DNA of 39,772 nt, taken from IMG/VR virus record IMGVR_UViG_3300030104_003298, positions 441 to 40,212 of that record, one strand, 5' to 3'. Every line of letters begins with the position of its first letter. Within the stretch, counting starts at the first letter, position 1. This DNA comes from a virus. A program made the position numbers and the translations under genes. A model generated the notes under the pieces. The model had not been told where the DNA came from. It saw nothing but the letters and a program-made list of their open reading frames with translations, and searched no databases. This document shows, one piece after another, positions 27,741 through 33,054 of this stretch.

Positions 27741-27914
27741 ATGAGTCAACCCTTGTCCATCTGGGAGAACGCAGCCAGAGCAAAACTTTGCGAAGATATG
27801 TATTGGCTTGATCAACGCGATTCACCTAATCATCCACATACAGGCACGTTCACAGGATTGTGGAAAGAATTAGAAATTAGGAATAAGTGGAACAAATTGC
27901 TAGGTAACAGATGA
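27741..27914 (+). CDS. Small hypothetical protein
   Basis: 57 aa from ATG 27741 (a TTG at 27729 would add four residues): MSQPLSIWENAARAKLCEDMYWLDQRDSPNHPHTGTFTGLWKELEIRNKW... No recognised family; Trp-rich and soluble. Its TGA overlaps the ATG of the next small gene, which argues that both are real and translated together. Confidence 0.55.
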   Translation: MSQPLSIWENAARAKLCEDMYWLDQRDSPNHPHTGTFTGLWKELEIRNKWNKLLGNR

Positions 27915-28093
27915 ATGAAGTTATAGCCGCCTGTATTGGCGCAGTAGTCTCTATTTTCTTATTCACCCTTAGCATTATTGTTAACAGGAAAGATAAGGAC
28001 GTAAGGGCTTTATTTAAAAAAGTCGATCTATTACAGCAGAAAGTAGCAGCGCTTGAAGGGACACAAAGAAACAAGAATTGGCGTAATCGGTAG
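27911..28093 (+). CDS. Small membrane protein with coiled coil (possible lysis accessory)
   Basis: 60 aa. An N-terminal membrane helix (VIAACIGAVVSIFLFTLSIIV, residues 4-24) is followed by a basic turn and a short coiled coil (VRALFKKVDLLQQKVAALEG). The anchor-plus-coiled-coil layout is seen in holin-accessory and spanin-like proteins, so a lysis role is possible but unproven. Coupled to the upstream gene by a 4-base overlap. Confidence 0.55.
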   Translation: MNEVIAACIGAVVSIFLFTLSIIVNRKDKDVRALFKKVDLLQQKVAALEGTQRNKNWRNR

Positions 28094-28098
28094 ACACT

Positions 28099-28135
28099 AA
28101 AAAACCCCCGGCGTCCTCTACGAAACCAGAGGTTT
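28099..28135 (-). terminator. Possible leftward terminator
   Basis: Read on the - strand, a CCTCT/AGAGG hairpin with an 8-base loop is followed by CGCCGGGGG and six T. The T-tract is about 10 bases from the stem, so this is not canonical. A run of six C (minus strand) about 40 bases upstream could pair with the GGGGG to form a longer structure. Confidence 0.35.
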
Positions 28136-28195
28136 AATAGCTTCCATTTACTTAACTGCTAATACTTGAAAAGGGGGGTAAACAACAAAATTATT

Positions 28196-28390
28196 CTACT
28201 TAAGATCCGACATTTCTTCATTGATGTATCTAGAGACATAAATAGCCTTTGCATGATGAGCTGATATACCTGTAAGTTTTCTTAGCTCACGACAAGACAT
28301 ATACATTGCATTGCGTCGCCATGCTTCAATTCTATTTGTAGGGGATCTATAAACAAAGCCTGAACCTAACCAATCTAAAAAGGGACGCAT
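28196..28390 (-). CDS. Small hypothetical protein
   Basis: 64 aa: MRPFLDWLGSGFVYRSPTNR, then IEAWRRNAMYMSCRELRKLTGISAHHAKAIYVSRYINEE. The C-terminal part is helical with an HTH-like feel (CRELRKLTGISAHHAKAIYV), so a small DNA-binding protein is possible. It has a good promoter of its own upstream. No close family recognised. Confidence 0.5.
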   Translation of the reverse strand: MRPFLDWLGSGFVYRSPTNRIEAWRRNAMYMSCRELRKLTGISAHHAKAIYVSRYINEEMSDLK

Positions 28391-28414
28391 TGAAATTACT
28401 TTGCTTGCATATTA

Positions 28415-28441
28415 ATTATATTAAAGCTATCTTTTTGTTAA
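28415..28441 (-). promoter_or_regulatory. Leftward promoter of the 64-aa gene
   Basis: On the - strand: TTAACA (28441-28436), 15-base spacer, TATAAT (28420-28415), a perfect -10. It points at the gene starting at 28390. Confidence 0.55.
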
Positions 28442-28444
28442 TTC

Positions 28445-28508
28445 CCATCACCGACCCCGCTTTGTTCACGGGGTTATTTTTTGTTTATAAATAATTGTCG
28501 GGTGATGG
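28445..28508. repeat. Inverted repeat enclosing the terminator
   Basis: CCATCACCGA (28445-28454) and TCGGGTGATGG (28498-28508) are complementary except for one extra base and flank the terminator hairpin, so the RNA could fold as a long stem with an internal hairpin. Confidence 0.5.
28454..28482 (+). terminator. Rightward intrinsic terminator
   Basis: ACCCCG (28454-28459) pairs with CGGGGT (28469-28474) around a 9-base loop, followed by TATTTTTTGTTT. The T-rich tail shows it works on the + strand. The nearest + gene ends at 28093, so either a long 3' UTR or an unannotated + strand RNA ends here. Confidence 0.65.
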
Positions 28509-28514
28509 ATAATA

Positions 28515-28706
28515 TTAAGCGTTAGCCCATCGTCTAGCAGTAGAGGAACTTACCCCATACTTTTCGCCAATTTGTTTCCACGTATAACCCCATGATCTCA
28601 TTTTGTTAATTGTTGTATGGCGTGACTCGCAGGCCCACCAAAGAACAACGAAAGGAAGAACAAGCAAGGCGCAAAGCCATGCCATAACGCACGTTAAAGA
28701 TGTCAT
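28515..28706 (-). CDS. Membrane-anchored helix-turn-helix protein (putative)
   Basis: 63 aa. Residues 5-26 (TCVMAWLCALLVLPFVVLWWAC) are a strong membrane helix; residues 36-63 (MRSWGYTWKQIGEKYGVSSSTARRWANA) are a clear helix-turn-helix. A 63-residue protein with both is unusual. The gene lies downstream of a promoter with the GGGT box. Caution: the opposite strand over the hydrophobic part reads as a basic 21-residue peptide (RRPTKEQRKEEQARRKAMP) of a kind found in phage HTH proteins, so the locus may be rearranged and only the HTH part genuine. Confidence 0.45.
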   Translation of the reverse strand: MTSLTCVMAWLCALLVLPFVVLWWACESRHTTINKMRSWGYTWKQIGEKYGVSSSTARRWANA

Positions 28707-28768
28707 TGATTTAAAAAACTTGTGTATATCGGTGGTACGTCAACAAACGCAGCGCGACCGATTTAATA

Positions 28769-28797
28769 AATATATCAGGGGTAGACCCTATAAGCAA
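28769..28797 (-). promoter_or_regulatory. Leftward promoter with GGGTCTACCC box
   Basis: On the - strand: TTGCTT (28797-28792), 17-base spacer, TATATT (28774-28769). The spacer holds GGGTCTACCC (28788-28779). It drives the 63-aa HTH gene, separating it from the methyltransferase gene that ends at 28803. Confidence 0.7.
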
Positions 28798-28802
28798 TAG
28801 GT

Positions 28803-29537
28803 CTAATTAGGAACAGTAAGTTTTTCTAAATCTAAAACCCTTTGCAGTGGTATCGCTGCAACTTGAGGAACGATGGAATTTCCTAGCGCTTTAGTTCTGT
28901 GTATCCAATTGGATAGCCCATCGCCTCCTCTAACCAACACGGGTTCACTTTTGTATTGTCGCCAATTTGGGTTAAGACGTCGGGCAGGACTTTTGGGCCA
29001 TATAGTTCGTTCCATTTCTTTGAGCTTCGGCCTTTGTAGTCCCTCGCGACTGGGGTAGGCAACAAGCCAAAATCTGTCTCTTTTATGGCAGGCGCCCAAA
29101 GCACTTGCCGGAATGCAGACATATTCCGAGTTATACCCTGCCTCGGCCAAGTTTCCGAGAACGATTCCAAGTCCTCTAGAAAGGATTGCTGACACGTTTT
29201 CCAAGACGACGTATCGCGGCTGTAATAAGCAAATGACTCTATAGAGTTCGTACCACAAACCAGATTCTGAAGTCTCTGTGATCCCTTCGCGCTTGCCCGC
29301 GTTTGAGATTGATTGGCAAGGAAATCCCCCACAAATAACGTCTGCTGAATATGGTTCTGGGTTGTAGGTTCTGATGTCATGGAATTGTTCGACATGGGGC
29401 CAATGCTTTTTTAATACCTTTTGACAAAATGGTTCACATTCGACAAATGCAACTGTTTTAAATCCTCCTACTAATTTTTCGGCGCTATAGCTAAAACCGC
29501 CTATACCGCTAAAGGTGTCGATAAGTCTAAGCGTCAT
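28803..29537 (-). CDS. dcm: DNA cytosine-C5 methyltransferase
   Basis: 244 aa. It transfers a methyl group from SAM to cytosine in a DNA target. Motif I is DTFSGIGGFS (residues 7-16), motif IV is GGFPCQS with catalytic C74, motif VI is ENV (113-115), motif VIII region is GACHKRDRFWLVAY (149-161), and motif X is KALGNSIVPQ near the C-terminus. The target-recognition region between VIII and X is very short. With no restriction endonuclease nearby, it is probably an orphan enzyme that protects phage DNA from host restriction or affects packaging or regulation. It overlaps rusA by 4 bases and contains a second long frame (next entry). Confidence 0.93.
   Translation of the reverse strand: MTLRLIDTFSGIGGFSYSAEKLVGGFKTVAFVECEPFCQKVLKKHWPHVEQFHDIRTYNPEPYSADVICGGFPCQSISNAGKREGITETSESGLWYELYRVICLLQPRYVVLENVSAILSRGLGIVLGNLAEAGYNSEYVCIPASALGACHKRDRFWLVAYPSREGLQRPKLKEMERTIWPKSPARRLNPNWRQYKSEPVLVRGGDGLSNWIHRTKALGNSIVPQVAAIPLQRVLDLEKLTVPN
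28883..29395 (-). CDS. Overprinted ORF inside dcm, phage methylase-linked family
   Basis: 170 aa, same strand as dcm, +1 frame, wholly inside it. It carries family-like signatures: SFAYYSRDTSSWKTCQQSFL, LESFSETWPRQGITRN, FGLLPTPVARDYKGR and, at the end, NPCWLEEAMGYPIGYTELKR. I recall proteins with the order RDTSSWKT, (S)ETWPR.GM.RNG, GLLPTP.A.D.KG, LNP.(W/F)VE.(L/M)MG(F/Y)P.GWT encoded as separate genes beside phage dcm genes. Here the LLPTP motif is read from the same bases as Dcm's HKRDRFWLVAYP, and MGYPIGYTELK from the same bases as GDGLSNWIHRTKAL. No Shine-Dalgarno precedes 29395, so expression is unproven. Confidence 0.6.
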   Translation of the reverse strand: MSNNSMTSEPTTQNHIQQTLFVGDFLANQSQTRASAKGSQRLQNLVCGTNSIESFAYYSRDTSSWKTCQQSFLEDLESFSETWPRQGITRNMSAFRQVLWAPAIKETDFGLLPTPVARDYKGRSSKKWNELYGPKVLPDVLTQIGDNTKVNPCWLEEAMGYPIGYTELKR

Positions 29538-29962
29538 GGTTGACTACTTAGCGTGATAGATGCCCCCGGACTTTCCCCTGTTTCGCAATATCTTTTACTT
29601 GCTATCCAATGAATAATCTGTGAATCATCCCTTACTAATCCTGATTGTTGTATCGAGTCACCTATTGATCTAATTAATTTATCCGTATCACTTTTAGTCG
29701 TTTTATATCTAGGGGCAGCAGGCCTCAATGTCCCTTTAGTTCCGTAATGGGATTTAGGACGCATAAAGCGAAACTCACAAGAGACACTAAACGCACAATC
29801 AATATTCCAATCCTTTGGTTTAGCTGCTATTAAATAAGTCATCACATCCTGTCGCCAAGATTTCAATTCTTTATCGTTGCTATACATCACCCCAAAGGCA
29901 GTACGTTTTAAACTGCCCTGCGCTACAGGTACACCAACAACATCAACACTAATTATTTTCAT
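29534..29962 (-). CDS. rusA: RusA-family Holliday junction resolvase
   Basis: 142 aa. It cuts Holliday junctions during phage recombination and replication. The conserved acidic residues sit in KSDTDKLIRSIGDSI (D92, D94) and GLVRDDSQI (D113), with the same spacing as D70, D72 and D91 of E. coli RusA. The N-terminal VPVAQGSLKR and a central RFMRPKSHYG are also usual. A GGAGG ribosome site lies 4 bases before the ATG. It works with the RecB-like nuclease and the ERF protein encoded elsewhere in this genome. Confidence 0.92.
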   Translation of the reverse strand: MKIISVDVVGVPVAQGSLKRTAFGVMYSNDKELKSWRQDVMTYLIAAKPKDWNIDCAFSVSCEFRFMRPKSHYGTKGTLRPAAPRYKTTKSDTDKLIRSIGDSIQQSGLVRDDSQIIHWIASKRYCETGESPGASITLSSQP

Positions 29963-30041
29963 CTTTCCTCCATTCCTTGATTAATTTCTGTAGTTCAGTA
30001 ATTCGCTTTTCAGCGGCTTCTATCTTTTCTTTATTTGTCAA
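29949..30041 (-). CDS. 30-aa coiled-coil protein with TTG start
   Basis: Sequence MTNKEKIEAAEKRITELQKL followed by IKEWRKDENN: a single heptad-type helix. The TTG at 30041 has a strong GGAGGA Shine-Dalgarno with 6-base spacing, and the frame bridges its neighbours exactly, overlapping the upstream gene's 3' end by 11 bases and the rusA start by 14. Small but well supported as a translated frame; function unknown. Confidence 0.6.
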   Translation of the reverse strand: MTNKEKIEAAEKRITELQKLIKEWRKDENN

Positions 30042-30375
30042 AGCTGATCCTCCAATAACTCTTAGTTTCAAGCTTGACTGCTTTATTGTTTAAAACTTCT
30101 AGTTCCTTTTTCTGGTCAATTTCTGTTTTATAAATTTCTTCCTGTTTCGTTAATTCTTCTGAGAATTGATATTTTTGCGTTGTTTGAAGCCTATTAGCTG
30201 TAACTCCATGAGATTTAAAAATCCCTTTAATGCGTCCATCCTTTCTATGCTCTTCTAATTCATCTTTAAGAACAGATTCGGCAATAGTTAATGCTCTGAT
30301 CTCTTGTTTAACCTTTACTAATTTAGAAAGGATTCGTTCAGGGGAATTTAAAAGTTCGCTATCTAAGGGGATCAT
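30031..30375 (-). CDS. Coiled-coil hypothetical protein
   Basis: 114 aa, charged, helical throughout (RILSKLVKVKQEIRALTIAESVLKDELEEH; TKQEEIYKTEIDQKKELEVLNNKAVKLE). The end (KSYWRISFDK) and the mid KSHGVTANRLQTTQKYQF hint at a phage accessory protein of the recombination module, perhaps a nuclease partner, but no family is recognised. It overlaps the preceding gene by 17 bases and lies inside the leftward operon. Confidence 0.55.
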   Translation of the reverse strand: MIPLDSELLNSPERILSKLVKVKQEIRALTIAESVLKDELEEHRKDGRIKGIFKSHGVTANRLQTTQKYQFSEELTKQEEIYKTEIDQKKELEVLNNKAVKLETKSYWRISFDK

Positions 30376-30583
30376 CGTAAGGAATTTCGGGGAATTTGGT
30401 TAAATCGTTTTGCTCGTTGTTTTGTTTATTAGGCAGGTGGTAATTGTATTCAGCTATGTAACGGGCATTACTAAGGATCAAAGGATCATCGAAATTTTTT
30501 AACCACTCTTGAGTTTTTTTTTCCTCTTCTTCAAAATCTTCCATAGCTTCTAGCTTGATAGTCCTGATCGGTTCCTTAATCAT
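30359..30583 (-). CDS. Small acidic hypothetical protein
   Basis: 74 aa: MIKEPIRTIKLEAMEDFEEE, then KKTQEWLKNFDDPLILSNARYIAEYNYHLPNK, ending PEIPYDDPLR. I start it at ATG 30583, which overlaps the stop of the 50-aa gene by 8 bases. Extending the same frame to 30742 would add a Leu/Arg/Phe-rich segment that looks like out-of-frame reading of that upstream gene. Function unknown. Confidence 0.55.
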   Translation of the reverse strand: MIKEPIRTIKLEAMEDFEEEEKKTQEWLKNFDDPLILSNARYIAEYNYHLPNKQNNEQNDLTKFPEIPYDDPLR

Positions 30584-30728
30584 AGGCCTGCGTAGAAACA
30601 GTAACTGTATCAACAGTAAAGACCGCCGGATCAGGATAAGAACTAACGCTATTGGTAAGAGAATTAACCCCGAAAAGAATAGGAACAGAGACCGCCAAAA
30701 GGATGATGGCTTTTGTAAGTTCGTACAT
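30576..30728 (-). CDS. 50-aa exported or membrane protein
   Basis: MYELTKAIILLAVSVPILFG followed by VNSLTNSVSSYPDPAVFTVDTVTVSTQAYD. Hydrophobic N-terminal segment (residues 6-21) and a Thr/Val-rich polar tail. Its codons and residues look natural, unlike the overlapping frame that begins at 30742. The ATG lies 21 bases after the -10 of the box-bearing promoter, with no Shine-Dalgarno. Function unknown. Confidence 0.5.
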   Translation of the reverse strand: MYELTKAIILLAVSVPILFGVNSLTNSVSSYPDPAVFTVDTVTVSTQAYD

Positions 30729-30749
30729 TGTTTTTGTTTCATTAGTTAA

Positions 30750-30778
30750 ATAGTGGCATGGGTTGACCCTTTGTGCAA
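30750..30778 (-). promoter_or_regulatory. Leftward promoter with GGGTCAACCC box
   Basis: On the - strand: TTGCAC (30778-30773), 17-base spacer, CACTAT (30755-30750; ACTATT is an alternative at 18). The spacer holds GGGTCAACCC (30769-30760). It would restart transcription for the rusA-dcm part of the leftward operon. Confidence 0.55.
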
Positions 30779-30780
30779 GC

Positions 30781-31107
30781 CTACGTAGAAGAAGTAAGAC
30801 GAGGAAATAAAACTTCTGCTGATCGACCTGACTTTGTAGCTCTTTTTATCTTTTTATTTAATTTGAACATCGGGCTAATCTTTCCCATCTTTACCAGCTC
30901 ATTACAGCGCCCGCAAATTGTGGCAGTTGGGATTTCAAGTTCAACCGATAGTTCATCCCTTGTCATTCCATTACTTGATTTATTTATGGCATTTAATACC
31001 AGTTCTTGTAATGGGCCGATATGCTCTTGAATTTGGATTGCCGCCTCAATAGAAGTATCAGTTCTGTTATGTGGGGCAGTTTGATCGAATAGGGAAATTT
31101 GGTTCAT
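30781..31107 (-). CDS. Winged-helix DNA-binding protein
   Basis: 108 aa. MNQISLFDQTAPHNRTDTSIEAAIQIQEHIGPLQELVLNAIN is a common opening of small phage proteins (a FD...RTDTS.EAA motif), followed by a winged helix: GMTRDELSVELEIPTATICGRCNELVKMGKI with a wing and LNKKIKRATKSGRSAEV. Such genes lie among recombination and replication genes; the role may be regulatory or in replication. It starts 2 bases after the nuclease stop. Confidence 0.7.
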   Translation of the reverse strand: MNQISLFDQTAPHNRTDTSIEAAIQIQEHIGPLQELVLNAINKSSNGMTRDELSVELEIPTATICGRCNELVKMGKISPMFKLNKKIKRATKSGRSAEVLFPRLTSST

Positions 31108-31108
31108 T

Positions 31109-31792
31109 TTAAAAAGCGTGTAGTTCTCGTTGTTTGTCGAAATAAGCTCGACGGGCTAATTGGTAGTCGCCTCTGCAACGTTCAATATCTGGGATGGTTT
31201 TATAAATCACTTGCCTTTGAGTCGAATAAACGATCATCGCTTTATCTATCGAAATTTCAGGATGATTGATATATAAAAGATCGATATAGCCGCCTAATTG
31301 TTTTGAATGTGAGCTACTAGGTTTTGACCATTTACCTTTAGCCTCATCAAATTTTTCTTCAAATGTTTTTAAATCAATTAAAATGACTTCTTCTGTTTCG
31401 TTGTTATAGAAAAGGCCGTCGAGTTTTCCAGCTATCCAAAATTTACGGTCAACTAATTCATGCTCTAAAGCAATTGGGGTTAGCTGTTTCCATAAAGGAT
31501 CATCAATCAAGATCGAAATCCATTCAGAATAAGGGCTTGAATTACCGGGGTGTCCTGTTTCTAAAAAGCGATTCCAACAAAGGTGAATGTGATCGCCTCT
31601 TTCCATCGCTGCTGTTTTTCCCTCCCATAAAGAAGAACTACCACGGCAAACTGTCGACACTGATAGCGGAACTATCCTCTGATGTTTTTTGCAAAAATAC
31701 TTGTGATCCTTCTCTCGAAACAGAAGGTTCGGATCTGGGGGAAGTCGCAAAGTCTCGTTCTTCTGTAACTTTGATTTCGTGAATAGGTTCAT
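31109..31792 (-). CDS. PD-(D/E)XK nuclease, RecB/Cas4-like
   Basis: 227 aa. Visible active-site signature: GDHIH (H68), E110/E112 in IALEHELVD, D125 in AGKLDGLF, D140-L-K142 in ILIDLKT, and Q165 in SKQLGGYID, the RecB/Cas4 type. Phage proteins of this kind supply the 5'-3' exonuclease of a two-component recombination system, with the ERF protein at 34131 as partner. The N-terminal HKYF...VPLSVSTV block is also family-like, so the ATG at 31792 is probably right even though it makes the gene overlap the upstream one by 155 bases. Confidence 0.85.
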   Translation of the reverse strand: MNLFTKSKLQKNETLRLPPDPNLLFREKDHKYFCKKHQRIVPLSVSTVCRGSSSLWEGKTAAMERGDHIHLCWNRFLETGHPGNSSPYSEWISILIDDPLWKQLTPIALEHELVDRKFWIAGKLDGLFYNNETEEVILIDLKTFEEKFDEAKGKWSKPSSSHSKQLGGYIDLLYINHPEISIDKAMIVYSTQRQVIYKTIPDIERCRGDYQLARRAYFDKQRELHAF

Positions 31793-31997
31793 CAGGATGT
31801 TCTCTTAATAGATTTCTGTGAGGTTTCATAAAGCAAGCGGTTCCGTGATCACTAACAGGTACATTCCTTAGGCTCTGTTTCCTCCAATACCTTGAATCGG
31901 GTGACTCGGTGTCTAAATCTTCAAGAGTCCAATAACCCTTAGAAATGCCATCACGTAGCGTCTTGATTGTTGATGCAAGATCAAAAGCTTTATCCAT
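31638..31997 (-). CDS. Hypothetical protein overlapping the nuclease gene
   Basis: 119 aa. The first ~75 residues (MDKAFDLASTIKTLRDGISK, GYWTLEDLDTESPDSRYWRK) look like a genuine small phage protein; the GYWTLEDLD motif recalls cyanobacterial phage genes. The last ~50 residues (VTEERDFATSPRSEPSVSREGSQVFL...) are Ser/Glu-rich and disordered, and are read from bases that also encode the nuclease N-terminus in another frame. Its start overlaps the upstream gene's stop by 8 bases. Function unknown. Confidence 0.6.
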   Translation of the reverse strand: MDKAFDLASTIKTLRDGISKGYWTLEDLDTESPDSRYWRKQSLRNVPVSDHGTACFMKPHRNLLREHPDEPIHEIKVTEERDFATSPRSEPSVSREGSQVFLQKTSEDSSAISVDSLPW

Positions 31998-32640
31998 TTA
32001 AAAGCGATTGCATAACGGGGTTAGTTGTTGGCCCTTTGTCGCCATAAAAATCTGAAGCCTTATAAACTTTTCGACTTGGGTGTAAATTATCATCTTCCTG
32101 TTTCTGCTTATCGTTAGCAATGTTAGACGCATAACGAACAGCGTTTGCGTGAGTAATAGAAGTCCAACCGTTTGCGGTTGCTTGTGCAATTTGATTTAAA
32201 GCAGTATGCCGCCCAAAATCTTTTTCAATTTTTTCTATTTGATTAAACAAATAATTTGCAGCGTGTTCTGTTTTAGGTGCATTTTTTTTTCTACCCTCTT
32301 TCCAGAAAGTAGTTAAATCACCTTGACACCAATCAAGAACATCAGGGACAACGAATTGATAACGCTTAGTTTTAGTTTCCTTTCTCTCTCCTTTTCTCCC
32401 CTTATGAACGTTCGCTTCGCTCTCGTTCAACCCCTCTTTTTCTCTCTCAATCCTTTCCTCGTTAAGTGTTGGTTGGTGATGGGGGGATTGTAAGGGGGGA
32501 AGAGTCAAGCCTGCAACCTCCCCTTTGTCGTGTATCTCTAGTACAAGTGCAATAAACCCTGATGTTGACAAGTATCTAGGCTTCTTTGCCTCCATACTGT
32601 TATATACATCAGCGTCTAATTTGATACTCATGGTATCCAT
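31990..32640 (-). CDS. Putative replication/DNA-binding protein with RHH-like N-terminus
   Basis: 216 aa, first gene of the leftward operon; AAGAGG lies 7 bases before the ATG. Residues 4-40 (MSIKLDADVYNSMEAKKPRYLSTSGFIALVLE) resemble a ribbon-helix-helix. A charged linker (~60-95, EREKEGLNESEANVHKGRKGERKETKTK) follows, then a helical C-terminal domain (FWKEGRKKNAPKTEHAANYLFNQIEKIEKDFG, IAQATANGWTSITHANAVRY) like the C-terminal part of some phage replication initiators. No helicase or primase motif. Replication initiation is the best guess. Confidence 0.55.
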   Translation of the reverse strand: MDTMSIKLDADVYNSMEAKKPRYLSTSGFIALVLEIHDKGEVAGLTLPPLQSPHHQPTLNEERIEREKEGLNESEANVHKGRKGERKETKTKRYQFVVPDVLDWCQGDLTTFWKEGRKKNAPKTEHAANYLFNQIEKIEKDFGRHTALNQIAQATANGWTSITHANAVRYASNIANDKQKQEDDNLHPSRKVYKASDFYGDKGPTTNPVMQSLLNG

Positions 32641-32692
32641 TAAGTAGCCTCTTAGTATGCTGGCAGTAGAAAATTAGCTGACTTTAGGGCGT

Positions 32693-32698
32693 TGTCAA
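32693..32698 (-). promoter_or_regulatory. Putative -35 of the leftward DNA-metabolism operon
   Basis: TTGACA on the - strand, 53 bases before the 32640 start. The -10 at 17 bases would be AATTTT, which is poor, so activation may be required. Confidence 0.35.
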
Positions 32699-32720
32699 TA
32701 CGCTAACGAAGTAGAACATT

Positions 32721-32749
32721 TTAACAATATGTAACGTTAATGTTATAAT
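32721..32749 (+). promoter_or_regulatory. Rightward promoter with AT palindrome, control region
   Basis: TTAACA (32721-32726), exactly 17 bases, TATAAT (32744-32749). The spacer has the palindrome TAACGTTA (32732-32739) flanked by TAACA and TGTTA arms, a likely operator. With the divergent leftward genes this resembles a phage early switch. Confidence 0.65.
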
Positions 32750-32779
32750 TGATGTGACCCATAGCGGAGGCAAAAGCCA

Positions 32780-32941
32780 ATGCACAATGAGGCCGAATAC
32801 TTTACATCTGTTAATTCAACTAAAGAATCTTTAAGGACTTGCGAAATAGATATATTCGAGGTAGCGGCTGAAATTCTAGAAGAAAATAAAAGGCTGCGTA
32901 TGCACATTAAGGAGCTAACTAATACGCAACGTAATCTCTAA
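32780..32941 (+). CDS. 53-aa coiled-coil protein of the control region
   Basis: MHNEAEYFTSVNSTKESLRT, CEIDIFEVAAEILEENKRLRMHIKELTNTQRNL. A heptad pattern in the second half suggests a small leucine-zipper-like dimer; no HTH. GGAGG lies 10 bases upstream of the ATG. It sits alone behind the strongest promoter of the genome, the position of a small early regulator, but no function can be assigned. Confidence 0.55.
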   Translation: MHNEAEYFTSVNSTKESLRTCEIDIFEVAAEILEENKRLRMHIKELTNTQRNL

Positions 32942-32993
32942 TACATAGTGACTGACTAGAAAATATATTAGTTCTACTTAAGTAATAACCCCC

Positions 32994-33022
32994 TTGCATT
33001 TAGGGTTGACCCCTTCTATATT
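32994..33022 (+). promoter_or_regulatory. Regulator promoter with GGGTTGACCC box
   Basis: TTGCAT (32994-32999), 17-base spacer, TATATT (33017-33022); the spacer holds GGGTTGACCC (33003-33012). It drives the XRE-type regulator, which suggests autoregulation. Confidence 0.7.
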
Positions 33023-33054
33023 TGTCCCATACGTTCCTCTATTAACCTTTTCTG

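Noticed and set aside
28603-28800. 65-aa + strand frame
   Set aside because: Composition unconvincing, no ribosome site, crosses the leftward promoter; only the 21-residue basic peptide in another frame was thought worth a note.
28803-29962. Restriction-modification system around dcm
   Set aside because: Neighbours are RusA and small proteins; no endonuclease or specificity subunit seen, so dcm is treated as an orphan methyltransferase.
30359-30742. 127-aa frame with two hydrophobic helices on the - strand
   Set aside because: Its first ~50 residues are Leu/Arg/Phe-rich out-of-frame reading of the more natural 50-aa gene (30576-30728); only the part from ATG 30583 is kept.
30773-31030. 85-aa + strand frame
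   Set aside because: Exact antisense of the winged-helix gene, with low-quality composition; treated as a shadow.
31474-31782. 102-aa + strand frame
   Set aside because: Antisense of the PD-(D/E)XK nuclease gene; no family features.
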